DNA of 44,180 nt from Clostridia bacterium (GTDB lineage Bacteria > Bacillota > Clostridia > Peptostreptococcales > Anaerovoracaceae): positions 1-44,180 of the forward strand of contig CAAEEA010000046.1 of assembly GCA_900754795.1 (NCBI GenBank), read 5' to 3'. The notes beneath the pieces were generated by a model. It was given only the letters and a program-made list of their open reading frames with translations, did not search any database and was not told the DNA's origin. The position numbers were made by a program, and so were the translations under genes. This document shows, in pieces, positions 17,978 to 26,078 of the stretch. The first letter of the stretch is position 1. Each line of letters opens with the position of its first letter.

Positions 17978-19357
17978 ATGAAAAAACTGAGATTTCTGAT
18001 TGCTTTATGGGCGGCCAGACTGTCGGTACTCGCCCTGAAGATAACAAAACACAACGGAACGAATTTCCCCGGCATAGTAGCGTTAAAGCTGTGTCCGGAT
18101 TTTCTCAAATATATCGGATGCCCCGCTGAGGTCATCGGAGTAACGGGAACAAACGGAAAGACCACGGTATGTAATCTGGCCATAGATATGTTCAGAGCCG
18201 AGGGACGAAAAGTCCTCAACAACAGCCTCGGCTCAAATATAAATACGGGTATCGCCACAGCTCTCATCAGCGGAGCCGGGCTTACGGGGAAGACCAGATA
18301 CGATACGGCAATACTCGAGATTGATGAGAGATCCGCTCCGCTGATCTTCCCTTATGTCAGGCCGAAGCTGCTTCTCATAAACAATCTGACAAGGGATTCG
18401 ATAATGCGTAACGGTCATCCCGAATATATCGCGCGTATACTGACGGAGGAGATACCGCCGGAAAGCAGTCTGCTGATTAACGGTGATGATCTTATAGCGT
18501 GCAGTGTGGCGCCGGATAACCGGAGAAAGTATTTCGGCATTGAAAGTCTTGATTCTGACGTAACAGAATGCGTCAATCTCATCAATGACCTGCAGATATG
18601 CCCTGAATGCAGCAGCCTGCTCAAATTTACCCACAGACGTTATCATCACATAGGAAAGGCTTATTGTCCGGAATGCGGATTCAGATCTCCTGACTGTGAT
18701 TACGAGGGCAAAAACGTAAATCTTTCAGATATGACGGTGGAGGTGGCCGAAAAGGACGGCGCGGCTTCGTATCGCCTGATCAATGACAGCGTTTTTAACA
18801 TATATAATGTTGTAGCGGTAGTCGCCCTCTTCCGTGAGATGGGATACAGCAGAGAAAAAACAGGGGAGCTTCTGAAGCAGGTTGGGATAATAAAGAGCCG
18901 TTTTGATGAGAAAGAGGTCGCAGGTCACAGGATAATCAGACAAATGGCCAAGGATAAAAACGCCCTTGGAAATTCCAGAGCTTTTGATTACGTGGCGGGA
19001 AGACCCAATGACAAGGAACTGATCCTCATGATGAACAGCCTAAGCGACAGCCGTCACTGGTCCGAAAATGTCTGCTGGCTTTATGACGCTGACTTTGAAT
19101 TCCTGAATAAAGATAATATCAAAAACATAATCGTCACCGGACCGAGAGCCAGAGATTATTATCTGCGTCTGAAGATGGCGGGAATTGACGACAGCCGCAT
19201 ATCTTTTGCCGAACATGAGCTGGACGCGCCGGGTAAACTGAAGCTCGAAGGCAGCACAGACATATATGTCCTTTACGGTACTGATTCAATAGCCTTGTGC
19301 AATCAGGTGGTGAACAGGATTGAAAAGGAGATCAGGGAGAGAGGTGAAAGACAATGA
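17978..19357 (+). CDS. murT: MurT-like Mur ligase with zinc ribbon and DUF1727
   Basis: Homologue of MurT, which with GatD amidates D-glutamate of lipid II. The 459 residues contain an ATP site GVTGTNGKTT (Lys61), a Mur-ligase central domain with LEIDER, a Cys4 zinc ribbon (C208, C211, C230, C233) and a DUF1727 C-terminal domain. Two motifs depart from the family as I know it: the usual FRDQ-L/M-DRYGE segment reads LTRDSIMRNGHPE (residues 138-149), and the D-V/T-S-W motif that carries the Asp thought to complete GatD's catalytic triad reads N364-V-C-W. Ligase chemistry looks possible, glutamine-driven amidation less so. It overlaps gatD by 4 nt. Confidence 0.85.
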   Translation: MKKLRFLIALWAARLSVLALKITKHNGTNFPGIVALKLCPDFLKYIGCPAEVIGVTGTNGKTTVCNLAIDMFRAEGRKVLNNSLGSNINTGIATALISGAGLTGKTRYDTAILEIDERSAPLIFPYVRPKLLLINNLTRDSIMRNGHPEYIARILTEEIPPESSLLINGDDLIACSVAPDNRRKYFGIESLDSDVTECVNLINDLQICPECSSLLKFTHRRYHHIGKAYCPECGFRSPDCDYEGKNVNLSDMTVEVAEKDGAASYRLINDSVFNIYNVVAVVALFREMGYSREKTGELLKQVGIIKSRFDEKEVAGHRIIRQMAKDKNALGNSRAFDYVAGRPNDKELILMMNSLSDSRHWSENVCWLYDADFEFLNKDNIKNIIVTGPRARDYYLRLKMAGIDDSRISFAEHELDAPGKLKLEGSTDIYVLYGTDSIALCNQVVNRIEKEIRERGERQ

Positions 19358-20088
19358 AGATAGAAGTTCTTTTTCCGGAAATATGCAATTTATACGGAGA
19401 TCTGGCAAATGTTCGTTATCTTGCCGCCTGTCTGCCGGAAGCCCGGATCGTTCGGACCGGACTAAAAGATGAACCTCTGTTTCTGACAGAAAAACCTGAT
19501 CTGATATATATGGGAACAGCCACAGAACGGGGTCAGGAACTGGCCATAAAAGCCCTTTCTCCATACAGAGACAGAATAAGGGAGCTTATAGATGAGGGAT
19601 CGGCGTTTCTGATTACAGGCAACGCCCTTGAGATATTCGGAAATTCGATAGCGGAAGAAGGCGTCAAAGTCTGCGACGGGCTTGGAATTCTGCCGGTCGA
19701 AGCAAGGCGCAAAGCCAGAAAACGTTTTAATTCTCTTTATGTGGGTGATTTCACTGACAAAACTATGGCTGAGCCTGTTAAGATCGTGGGTTTCAAAAGT
19801 CTGTTCGGATTTTCTTACGGAGATATATCACAGAAATATCTTTTTATGACCCAAAGAGGAACAGGAATGAATCCCGATATAAAAGAAGAGGGAATAAGGA
19901 TAAATAACTTTTTCGCCACATACATCACAGGACCGCTGCTGATACTGAACCCTCCGTTTACACGATGGTTCATCAAAAATATACTCAAAGAGGATATTGA
20001 ACACCTCGCCTGTGAACAGGCGGCGACAGAAGCATATGAGGCAAGACTTGAAGAATATCTGGATCCTTCCACGGGAGTTTCATACTGA
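19354..20088 (+). CDS. gatD: GatD-like class I amidotransferase fold, catalytic residues lost
   Basis: The 244-residue protein matches GatD along its length: LCNLYGD-type start, GLGILP, GTGMNPDIKEEGIR against the family GFGNNGEDKxEGV, and a late YxxGPLL. Yet the nucleophile elbow, ICGGYQ in active GatD, reads LITGNALEIFG (residues 86-96) with no Cys; ungapped alignment puts Gly89 at the catalytic Cys (Cys94 in Staphylococcus aureus). The catalytic His of YLHGPLL is Thr192 (YITGPLL). The GGG-x-DREQ and GFENHGG motifs are also altered (MGTATERGQ, GFKSLFG). The reading frame is clean, so this is a maintained protein that cannot be a normal glutaminase. It may be a structural or binding partner of the MurT-like ligase. 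Confidence 0.83.
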   Translation: MKIEVLFPEICNLYGDLANVRYLAACLPEARIVRTGLKDEPLFLTEKPDLIYMGTATERGQELAIKALSPYRDRIRELIDEGSAFLITGNALEIFGNSIAEEGVKVCDGLGILPVEARRKARKRFNSLYVGDFTDKTMAEPVKIVGFKSLFGFSYGDISQKYLFMTQRGTGMNPDIKEEGIRINNFFATYITGPLLILNPPFTRWFIKNILKEDIEHLACEQAATEAYEARLEEYLDPSTGVSY

Positions 20089-20093
20089 AACAT

Positions 20094-20116
20094 GCGGGGC
20101 CGCGCGGCGGCCCCGC
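20094..20116. terminator. GC-rich hairpin between convergent genes
   Basis: A perfect 10-bp stem, GCGGGGCCGC (20094-20103) with GCGGCCCCGC (20107-20116) and a 3-nt loop, lies just after the gatD-like stop and just before the end of the minus-strand LysM gene. No good T tract follows on either strand, so it may terminate weakly or act as a 3' stabiliser for both mRNAs. Confidence 0.55.
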
Positions 20117-20131
20117 TCCTGATTTCGGCGT

Positions 20132-20482
20132 TCAGACTGACGGAATACAGAGCTGCGTTCCCGTCAGCAGATTATAGGGGTCTATGCTTGGATTGGCCCG
20201 CATCAGATCATCGAGTCTGATGCCGTGTTTTCTGGCTATTAAGTAAAGGGTGTCGCCCGGCGCTACGATATGGGTTTTGGGACATTCGACAGGCTGCTGA
20301 GGCAGCTGATCTTCTGTTCCCGGTATACACAGCCTCGTTCCTATTCTCAGGTCATAGGGATTAGTGATGCAGTTGACTTTCATCAGAAGGCTGACCGGAA
20401 GATCGTATTTTTCCGCGATTGAATACAGGGTATCGCCCTCGCTTATAGTGTAAACATCAATACAGACAAGAGATGTTTTCAT
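20132..20482 (-). CDS. Small protein with two LysM domains
   Basis: A 116-residue protein made almost wholly of two LysM peptidoglycan-binding repeats: YTISEGDTLYSIAEKY through IGTRLCIPG, then HIVAPGDTLYLIARKH through TGTQLCIPSV, joined by a short Gln/Pro linker. No catalytic domain and no signal peptide are visible, which in spore formers is common for mother-cell or coat proteins such as SafA and SpoVID relatives; that link is only suggestive. The start at 20482 is supported by AAAGGTGG a few bases upstream on the minus strand; the nine-codon-longer reading has no ribosome binding site. It is divergent from the site-2-type protease gene. Confidence 0.85.
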   Translation of the reverse strand: MKTSLVCIDVYTISEGDTLYSIAEKYDLPVSLLMKVNCITNPYDLRIGTRLCIPGTEDQLPQQPVECPKTHIVAPGDTLYLIARKHGIRLDDLMRANPSIDPYNLLTGTQLCIPSV

Positions 20483-20552
20483 AAAAAACCACCTTTCAGA
20501 CAGAAGCAAGCTTCCTTTGTTACAATATAATATTTTATCCGGTTCAAAAATG

Positions 20553-20561
20553 TGCTAAAAT
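20553..20561 (+). promoter_or_regulatory. Possible extended -10 promoter for the site-2-type protease gene
   Basis: TGCTAAAAT at 20553-20561 fits an extended -10 and lies 29 nt before ATG 20591. The AT-rich divergent gap 20510-20590 must also hold the promoter of the LysM gene, which I could not place. Confidence 0.35.
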
Positions 20562-20590
20562 AAATCAATATCTAAAAAAAAGGGGAAAAA

Positions 20591-21307
20591 ATGAGAAATA
20601 ATTTCAGAGGGATGTTCAGAAATGTTAATCCCGCCATAGTGATAATTATAATCATACTGATAGCCAACAGACTTCTGTATTCAAATCAAAGTCCGGGAGA
20701 ATGGCTGTATTCGGAGCTGCTCATGCTTCCGGGAATCATCATGGGGCTTACTTTTCACGAAGCCGCCCATGCTTTTGTATCAAGCCGTCTGGGAGATCCG
20801 ACTCCGAAAATGTACGGCAGATTGTCGCTGAATCCGCTGCGTCATATTGATCCGGTGGGATTTCTGGCGCTGCTATTTGCGGGGTTTGGATGGGGACAGC
20901 CGGTAGCCATAGATCCGAGATATTATAAACACAGAAGGATAGACGAACTCTTTGTGGCTCTTGCCGGAGTGGCGGCCAATCTCGTCATCGCTTTCCTGTC
21001 TTCCCTGGCTCTCAGGCTTATTGTCAGCATATCAGGAGGATATCTGTTCGGCGTATGGGAAACTCTCTTTTTGATGGTATATTACATAATGACCATCAAT
21101 ATCATGCTGATGATATTCAACCTGCTGCCTGTTCCGCCGCTGGACGGTTTCGGAATACTGACCCAGATCTTCAGGCTGGACAGATACAGCTGGTACAGGA
21201 GCGTATATGACAACGGTTTCTTTATTCTTATGATCCTGATAATCTTCAACATAACAGACAGAATCCTGACGCCGGGAATATCATTTTTTATCAATCTGTT
21301 TTTTTAA
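20591..21307 (+). CDS. Site-2-protease-like membrane metalloprotease (M50 family)
   Basis: Intramembrane zinc peptidase-like protein of 238 residues with about five or six membrane segments. The zinc motif H56-E57-A-A-H60 lies in a hydrophobic segment, followed by NPLRHIDPVGF, and the third ligand region is PVPPLDG (D185) near the C terminus. This compact layout without a PDZ domain matches the YwhC/FtsH-independent M50 group (peptidase M50B-like) of Bacillota, whose substrates are mostly unknown. Ribosome binding site AAAGGGG precedes ATG 20591. It is probably transcribed alone. Confidence 0.88.
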   Translation: MRNNFRGMFRNVNPAIVIIIIILIANRLLYSNQSPGEWLYSELLMLPGIIMGLTFHEAAHAFVSSRLGDPTPKMYGRLSLNPLRHIDPVGFLALLFAGFGWGQPVAIDPRYYKHRRIDELFVALAGVAANLVIAFLSSLALRLIVSISGGYLFGVWETLFLMVYYIMTINIMLMIFNLLPVPPLDGFGILTQIFRLDRYSWYRSVYDNGFFILMILIIFNITDRILTPGISFFINLFF

Positions 21308-21373
21308 AATTTCATATCGTTACTTTCACGGCTTCGCGGCATATTAGCAGTCAAACGGGAGATAATATACCCC

Positions 21374-22735
21374 ATGACAGAACAGATAGCGGCGGCCGTG
21401 ATTTTTTTGGTCATGTTTATCATGATCGTGGCCGATAAAACGGAACGATATAAGATAACTCTCATATGCGGAGGGATCACCCTTGTTGCAGTCTTCGGCA
21501 TGATAATGAAAAATCCCGGACTCATTTTTGACGCTCTGAACCCCGCGGCTGTGGCTGATCCAAGGTTCTGGTATTTAAATGGTCAGACGGCCGCAATTCA
21601 CGCCCGACCCGGCATAAACTGGGAAACTGTTTTCTTCATCACTGGAATGATGATAATGGTAGACGTAATGGCCGAAAGCGGTTTCTTTAAATGGCTGTGT
21701 CTTACGGCCGCCAAAGCGGCGGGATACAGGACAAGAGCGGTGTTCTTCGCTTCTATGGCTTTGTCCGCGGTGCTGGCGATGTTCATCGACAGTATTACGG
21801 TCATAATGTTTCTCGCGGCGGTGACGATAGAACTGTCGTCTGCTCTCAGGTTCAGCCCCGAACCTTTTATACTCGCTCAGATATTCTGCGCCAATCTCGG
21901 AGGATCGGCGACGATGTGCGGAGACCCGCCCAATATCATAATAGGAACTTCTCTTGGTTATTCTTTCGGGGACTTTCTTGTCAATACAGGACCGATAGCC
22001 CTGATTTCGGCAGTTTCCGTATTTCCGTTTTTTTATCTGTGCTTCAGAAAAGAGCTTAATGGCGCCGGCATAAGCGAGCAGGATAAAAAAAACGCGCCGA
22101 AACCGGGAGAGGCCATCGCCGACAGGAAAAGATTCCTGTATTCTTCTCTTATATTTCTGACTGTGACGCTGCTGCTTGCGACTCATGGGATGACAGGGCT
22201 GACCGTTGCTTCGGTGGGAGTTATCGCCGCTGCTTTGTCCCTTGCCGCCGCCGGCAGAGACAGATGGAAAAGTCTGAAGAAAGTTGATTATAAGACTGTC
22301 CTGTTTTTTATTGGGCTGTTTATCGTGGTAAGCGGTCTTGAATATACGGGAGTTCTTGAAATGACGGCGGAGTTTATTGGCGGGATAAGCGGAGGCAATC
22401 AGTATATGCTTATTTTCATAATAATATGGCTTTCCGGTATCGCAAGCGCCTTCGTTGATAACATACCGTTTGCAGCGGCGATGATACCTGTGATAAACTC
22501 TCTCGCGCTGTCTCAGGGAGCAGATATGGGAACTCTGGCGTGGTCTCTGGCTATGGGTACAGATACGGGAGGAAGCGCCACTCCTATAGGAGCTTCCGCT
22601 AACGTGGTGGGACTGGCGGCGGCCCGCAGGCACGGAAGACCGGTAAGCTGGGGCAGATACTGCCGGTACATGGTTCCCGCTTCGGCTATAGTAATGCTCA
22701 TATCCACAATATGGATTTTCTGGAGATATTTATAG
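21374..22735 (+). CDS. ArsB/NhaD-type ion transporter (SLC13-like permease)
   Basis: Membrane protein of 453 residues with about eleven or twelve hydrophobic segments from the ion-transporter superfamily that includes ArsB arsenite pumps and NhaD antiporters. The diagnostic repeats are present: FCANLGGSATMCGDPPNIIIG near residues 174-194 and, in the second half, a DNIPFAAAMIPVI segment followed by TDTGGSATPIGASANVVG. No ars regulator or arsenate reductase is adjacent, so arsenite export is not supported; sodium/proton exchange or anion transport are equally possible. A GGGAG at 21357-21361 lies rather far from ATG 21374. Confidence 0.85.
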   Translation: MTEQIAAAVIFLVMFIMIVADKTERYKITLICGGITLVAVFGMIMKNPGLIFDALNPAAVADPRFWYLNGQTAAIHARPGINWETVFFITGMMIMVDVMAESGFFKWLCLTAAKAAGYRTRAVFFASMALSAVLAMFIDSITVIMFLAAVTIELSSALRFSPEPFILAQIFCANLGGSATMCGDPPNIIIGTSLGYSFGDFLVNTGPIALISAVSVFPFFYLCFRKELNGAGISEQDKKNAPKPGEAIADRKRFLYSSLIFLTVTLLLATHGMTGLTVASVGVIAAALSLAAAGRDRWKSLKKVDYKTVLFFIGLFIVVSGLEYTGVLEMTAEFIGGISGGNQYMLIFIIIWLSGIASAFVDNIPFAAAMIPVINSLALSQGADMGTLAWSLAMGTDTGGSATPIGASANVVGLAAARRHGRPVSWGRYCRYMVPASAIVMLISTIWIFWRYL

Positions 22736-22743
22736 AAAAATTA

Positions 22744-22770
22744 TTAGCACTCTCTTTAAATGAGTGCTAA
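22744..22770 (+). promoter_or_regulatory. CIRCE operator (HrcA binding site)
   Basis: TTAGCACTC (22744-22752), nine bases, GAGTGCTAA (22762-22770): an exact match to the CIRCE consensus. HrcA binds it to repress chaperone genes until heat shock. It lies immediately upstream of the -35 box of clpB. hrcA is not in the window. Confidence 0.96.
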
Positions 22771-22777
22771 ATTTTTC

Positions 22778-22806
22778 TTTACAAACAATTTCAGGGGGTG
22801 TATAAT
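22778..22806 (+). promoter_or_regulatory. Sigma-A promoter of clpB
   Basis: TTTACA (22778-22783), a 17-bp spacer and perfect TATAAT (22801-22806). It lies between the CIRCE operator and the clpB ribosome binding site (AAGGGGG, 22824-22830). Confidence 0.85.
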
Positions 22807-22840
22807 AAATATGAAATCTGAAAAAGGGGGATGATTTTTA

Positions 22841-25432
22841 ATGAATATAGAAAAATATACTCAGAACGCTCAGTCCGCCATAATGGACTGTCAGAACATA
22901 GCTGTTTCGGAAGGTCATCAGATGCTCGAAGGGGAACATTTGCATCTGGCTCTGCTCATGCAGAGAGACGGACTGATACCGAAGCTTCTGCAATATCTCA
23001 AAGTTGATGTAAACGCCATGATCGGAGATCTTCAGGCCGAAATTGAAAAATTTCCGAAAGTCTCCGGCTCGGCTGACAACATGTATTCTTCAAGGCGCCT
23101 TTCCAAACTTCTGCTAAGCGCCGAGAAGATCGCCGAAAACTTTAAGGACGAATTTGTCAGCGTTGAACATATGTATCTTGCTCTGCTTGATGAGAAGGGA
23201 ACTCCGAGCGCGAAGATATTTGCAAAATACGGTGTCAACAGGAACAATTTCCTTCAGGCGCTTTCAAAAGTAAGGGGAAATCAGCGAGTGACAAGCCAGA
23301 ATCCGGAAGAGAACTATGACGCTCTTTCAAAATACGGCCGAGATCTTGTAGATATGGCAAGAGAAGGCAAGCTCGATCCGGTCATCGGACGCGACGCTGA
23401 GATAAGACACACCATACAGATACTTTCAAGGCGTACCAAGAACAACCCTGTTCTCATAGGAGAGCCCGGAGTGGGCAAGACGGCCGTGGTAGAAGGCCTT
23501 GCCCAGAGGATACTTAACGGCGACGTACCGGAAGGCCTTAAAGACAAGACCATATTCGCGCTGGACATGGGAGCCCTTATTGCCGGAGCCAAATACAGGG
23601 GAGAGTTTGAGGAACGACTGAAGGCTGTCCTCAATGAAGTAGAAAAATCAGAAGGACGCATAATACTCTTCATAGATGAGATACACAACATAGTCGGCGC
23701 GGGCAGAACCGAAGGCTCCATGGACGCCGGCAACCTGCTGAAACCGAAGCTGGCAAGGGGCGAACTCCACTGCATAGGAGCGACTACCCTTGACGAATAC
23801 AGAAAATACATCGAAAAAGACGCCGCTCTCGAAAGACGTTTTCAGAAGGTGACGGTGGATCAGCCTTCGGTGGAGGATACAATTTCTATCCTCAGAGGAC
23901 TCAAAGAGAGGTTTGAAATACATCACGGCGTCCGTATAACTGACGGAGCGCTCATAGCCTGCGCCACACTGTCAGACAGGTATATAAGCGACAGATTTCT
24001 TCCGGATAAAGCCATTGACCTGATGGACGAGGCGGCTGCCCGAATAAGGACGGAGATAGACAGTATGCCGTCGGAACTTGACGAGATCTCACGTAAGATA
24101 ATGCAGCTTGAGATTGAGAAACAGGCGCTTTCTAAGGAAACTGACAAGGGATCCAAGGCGCGTCTTGATACTCTGGAAAAAGAGCTCGCTTCACTTAAAG
24201 AAGAAAATTCTGTTATGAGAGCAAGATGGGAGACAGAGAAACAGGCTATTTCTGAAGTAAAGGGGACTAAACAGCAGATCGAGGAAGTCCGCCACAGGAT
24301 GGAAGAGGCCGAGAGAAACTACGATCTTGAAACGCTGGCCAAACTGAAATACGGGACGCTGCCTGAACTTGAAAAGAAACTCGAAGCCGAAAAGAAAGAA
24401 GCTTCAGACGATAACGGCGAAAGACTTCTCAAAGAAGAAGTTACAGAAGAAGAGATTGCCGAGGTCATATCAGGATGGACCGGAATACCTGTATCTAAGC
24501 TGGTAGAAAGCGAAAGAGAAAAACTTCTCAGACTTCCTGAGATCCTCCATAAGAGAGTGATAGGGCAAGAAGACGGAGTCAGGGCAGTTTCGGAGGCTAT
24601 CCTCAGAGCAAGAGCCGGTCTCAAAGATGAGAACAGACCGATAGGTTCATTTATATTCCTCGGACCGACCGGAGTGGGCAAGACGGAGCTTGCAAAGGCT
24701 CTTTCGGAAGCGCTGTTTGATACGGAGAAAAATCTTATCAGAATAGATATGTCCGAATATATGGAAAAACACTCAGTGTCAAGACTTGTCGGCGCTCCTC
24801 CGGGATATGTCGGATATGATGAAGGCGGCCAGCTTACGGAGGCCGTGAGACGTAAACCGTACAGCGTCATACTGTTTGATGAGATCGAAAAAGCTCATCC
24901 TGACGTATTTAACATACTTCTTCAGCTCCTCGATGACGGACGTCTGACCGATAATCAGGGCAGGACGGTGGACTTTAAGAACACCATAGTCATCATGACT
25001 TCCAATATAGGAAGCGCGGAACTGATTGAGAATATGCAGGATGACGGCAAAATCGCGGCGGAAGTGGAAGAACACGTTCTCGGGGAACTGAAAGGATATT
25101 TCAGACCTGAGTTCCTCAACAGGATAGATGATATAATCCTGTTCAGTCCGCTTACAAAGGAACAGATAATGGATATCATCGGACTTTCTCTCAAAGGTCT
25201 GGAACACCGTCTGAAAGACAGAGATATGCGTCTTGAGCTGACCGACGCGGCCAGATCATTTATGGCAGAGGAAGCATACGATCCTCATTACGGAGCAAGA
25301 CCGGTCAAGCGTTATCTGCAGAAGAATGTGGAAAATGAACTTGCGGCCATGATAATCCGCGGAGATATCGTAGACGGTCAGACAGTTCGGATAGACAGCG
25401 ACGGAAGCAGTCTTCAGATAACAGCCGTATAA
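22841..25432 (+). CDS. clpB: ATP-dependent disaggregase chaperone ClpB
   Basis: Hexameric AAA+ Hsp100 that, with DnaK, pulls proteins out of aggregates after heat stress. The 863-residue length is normal. The order is an N-terminal Clp_N repeat domain, AAA-1 with GEPGVGKT near residue 207 and LFIDEIHNIVGAG, the coiled-coil M domain at about residues 400-530 (absent from ClpA/ClpC-type unfoldases of this size), AAA-2 with GPTGVGKT near residue 608 and ILFDEIEKAHPDV, and the C-terminal D2-small domain. Direct control by HrcA through the perfect CIRCE element is well supported. A 14-bp hairpin follows the gene. Confidence 0.97.
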   Translation: MNIEKYTQNAQSAIMDCQNIAVSEGHQMLEGEHLHLALLMQRDGLIPKLLQYLKVDVNAMIGDLQAEIEKFPKVSGSADNMYSSRRLSKLLLSAEKIAENFKDEFVSVEHMYLALLDEKGTPSAKIFAKYGVNRNNFLQALSKVRGNQRVTSQNPEENYDALSKYGRDLVDMAREGKLDPVIGRDAEIRHTIQILSRRTKNNPVLIGEPGVGKTAVVEGLAQRILNGDVPEGLKDKTIFALDMGALIAGAKYRGEFEERLKAVLNEVEKSEGRIILFIDEIHNIVGAGRTEGSMDAGNLLKPKLARGELHCIGATTLDEYRKYIEKDAALERRFQKVTVDQPSVEDTISILRGLKERFEIHHGVRITDGALIACATLSDRYISDRFLPDKAIDLMDEAAARIRTEIDSMPSELDEISRKIMQLEIEKQALSKETDKGSKARLDTLEKELASLKEENSVMRARWETEKQAISEVKGTKQQIEEVRHRMEEAERNYDLETLAKLKYGTLPELEKKLEAEKKEASDDNGERLLKEEVTEEEIAEVISGWTGIPVSKLVESEREKLLRLPEILHKRVIGQEDGVRAVSEAILRARAGLKDENRPIGSFIFLGPTGVGKTELAKALSEALFDTEKNLIRIDMSEYMEKHSVSRLVGAPPGYVGYDEGGQLTEAVRRKPYSVILFDEIEKAHPDVFNILLQLLDDGRLTDNQGRTVDFKNTIVIMTSNIGSAELIENMQDDGKIAAEVEEHVLGELKGYFRPEFLNRIDDIILFSPLTKEQIMDIIGLSLKGLEHRLKDRDMRLELTDAARSFMAEEAYDPHYGARPVKRYLQKNVENELAAMIIRGDIVDGQTVRIDSDGSSLQITAV

Positions 25433-25445
25433 TAAAGCTGAATTG

Positions 25446-25477
25446 TGTTTTCCGGCAGGGCAGCCTGCCGGAAAACA
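25446..25477 (+). terminator. Perfect 14-bp hairpin between clpB and mntP
   Basis: TGTTTTCCGGCAGG (25446-25459) and CCTGCCGGAAAACA (25464-25477) with a GCAG loop. The following bases (ATGAATAAGA) are not T-rich, so it is not a standard intrinsic terminator. It could still attenuate read-through or protect the clpB mRNA 3' end. It is not a yybP-ykoY manganese riboswitch. Confidence 0.5.
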
Positions 25478-25498
25478 ATGAATAAGACAGGAGAAAAG

Positions 25499-26071
25499 AT
25501 GAGCGTATTTGAAGTACTGATGATAGGCGTGGGGCTTTCTATGGATGCTTTCGCGGCCGCTGTCTGCAAGGGCCTTTCCATGAGAAAGGCGGAACTGAAG
25601 AATATACTGATAATAGGTCTGTTCTTTGGAGGATTTCAGGCGCTGATGCCGGTGATCGGTTTTTTCCTCGGCATACAGTTTGAAGAATACATAGTATCGG
25701 TGGATCACTGGATAGCGTTTACCCTGCTTTTGTTTATCGGAGGCAAGATGATCCTTGACGCTGTCCGTGATGACGGTGAGGAAAGCAGAGAAACTCCTGA
25801 AACGGGACTGAAGATCAGAGAGATACTGATCCTCGCGGTGGCGACAAGCATTGACGCTCTCGCGGTGGGAATATCCATGGCGTTTCTGGGGACCGATATA
25901 AGATCAGCCGCGCTGATGATAGGAGTCACTACGTTTTTACTGGCTTCTGCCGGAGTGGTTATCGGAAACAGATTCGGAGAAAAATACAAAAACAAAGCCT
26001 CCGTTGCCGGAGGCGTGATTCTCATACTGATAGGAACCAAGATATTGCTTGAACATCTGGAAGTGCTGTAA
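25499..26071 (+). CDS. mntP: Manganese efflux pump MntP
   Basis: Membrane exporter that protects from manganese excess. The 190-residue protein has six hydrophobic segments in two homologous halves; each half opens with the acidic family motif, SMDAFAAAVCKGL near residues 14-26 and SIDALAVGISMAFLG near residues 112-126. ATG 25499 follows AGGAGA; the longer reading from 25445 runs through the hairpin and is rejected. The gene ends 7 nt before the convergent GntR regulator gene. Manganese-responsive control elements were not recognised. Confidence 0.92.
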   Translation: MSVFEVLMIGVGLSMDAFAAAVCKGLSMRKAELKNILIIGLFFGGFQALMPVIGFFLGIQFEEYIVSVDHWIAFTLLLFIGGKMILDAVRDDGEESRETPETGLKIREILILAVATSIDALAVGISMAFLGTDIRSAALMIGVTTFLLASAGVVIGNRFGEKYKNKASVAGGVILILIGTKILLEHLEVL

Positions 26072-26078
26072 CATATGC

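Noticed and set aside
19601..19950. Sequencing error as the cause of the missing GatD catalytic residues
   Set aside because: Separate codons far apart are changed in different ways (no Cys in the elbow, ACA for His) in an uninterrupted frame, and the partner protein is changed too.
21374..22735. Arsenite pump of an ars operon
   Set aside because: The fold fits, but no arsR or arsC lies nearby and the LMW phosphatase at 36606 has the Asp of a true tyrosine phosphatase, so arsenic resistance is not supported.
25433..25498. Manganese (yybP-ykoY) riboswitch before mntP
   Set aside because: Only 66 nt are available and they contain one simple hairpin without the conserved riboswitch bases.
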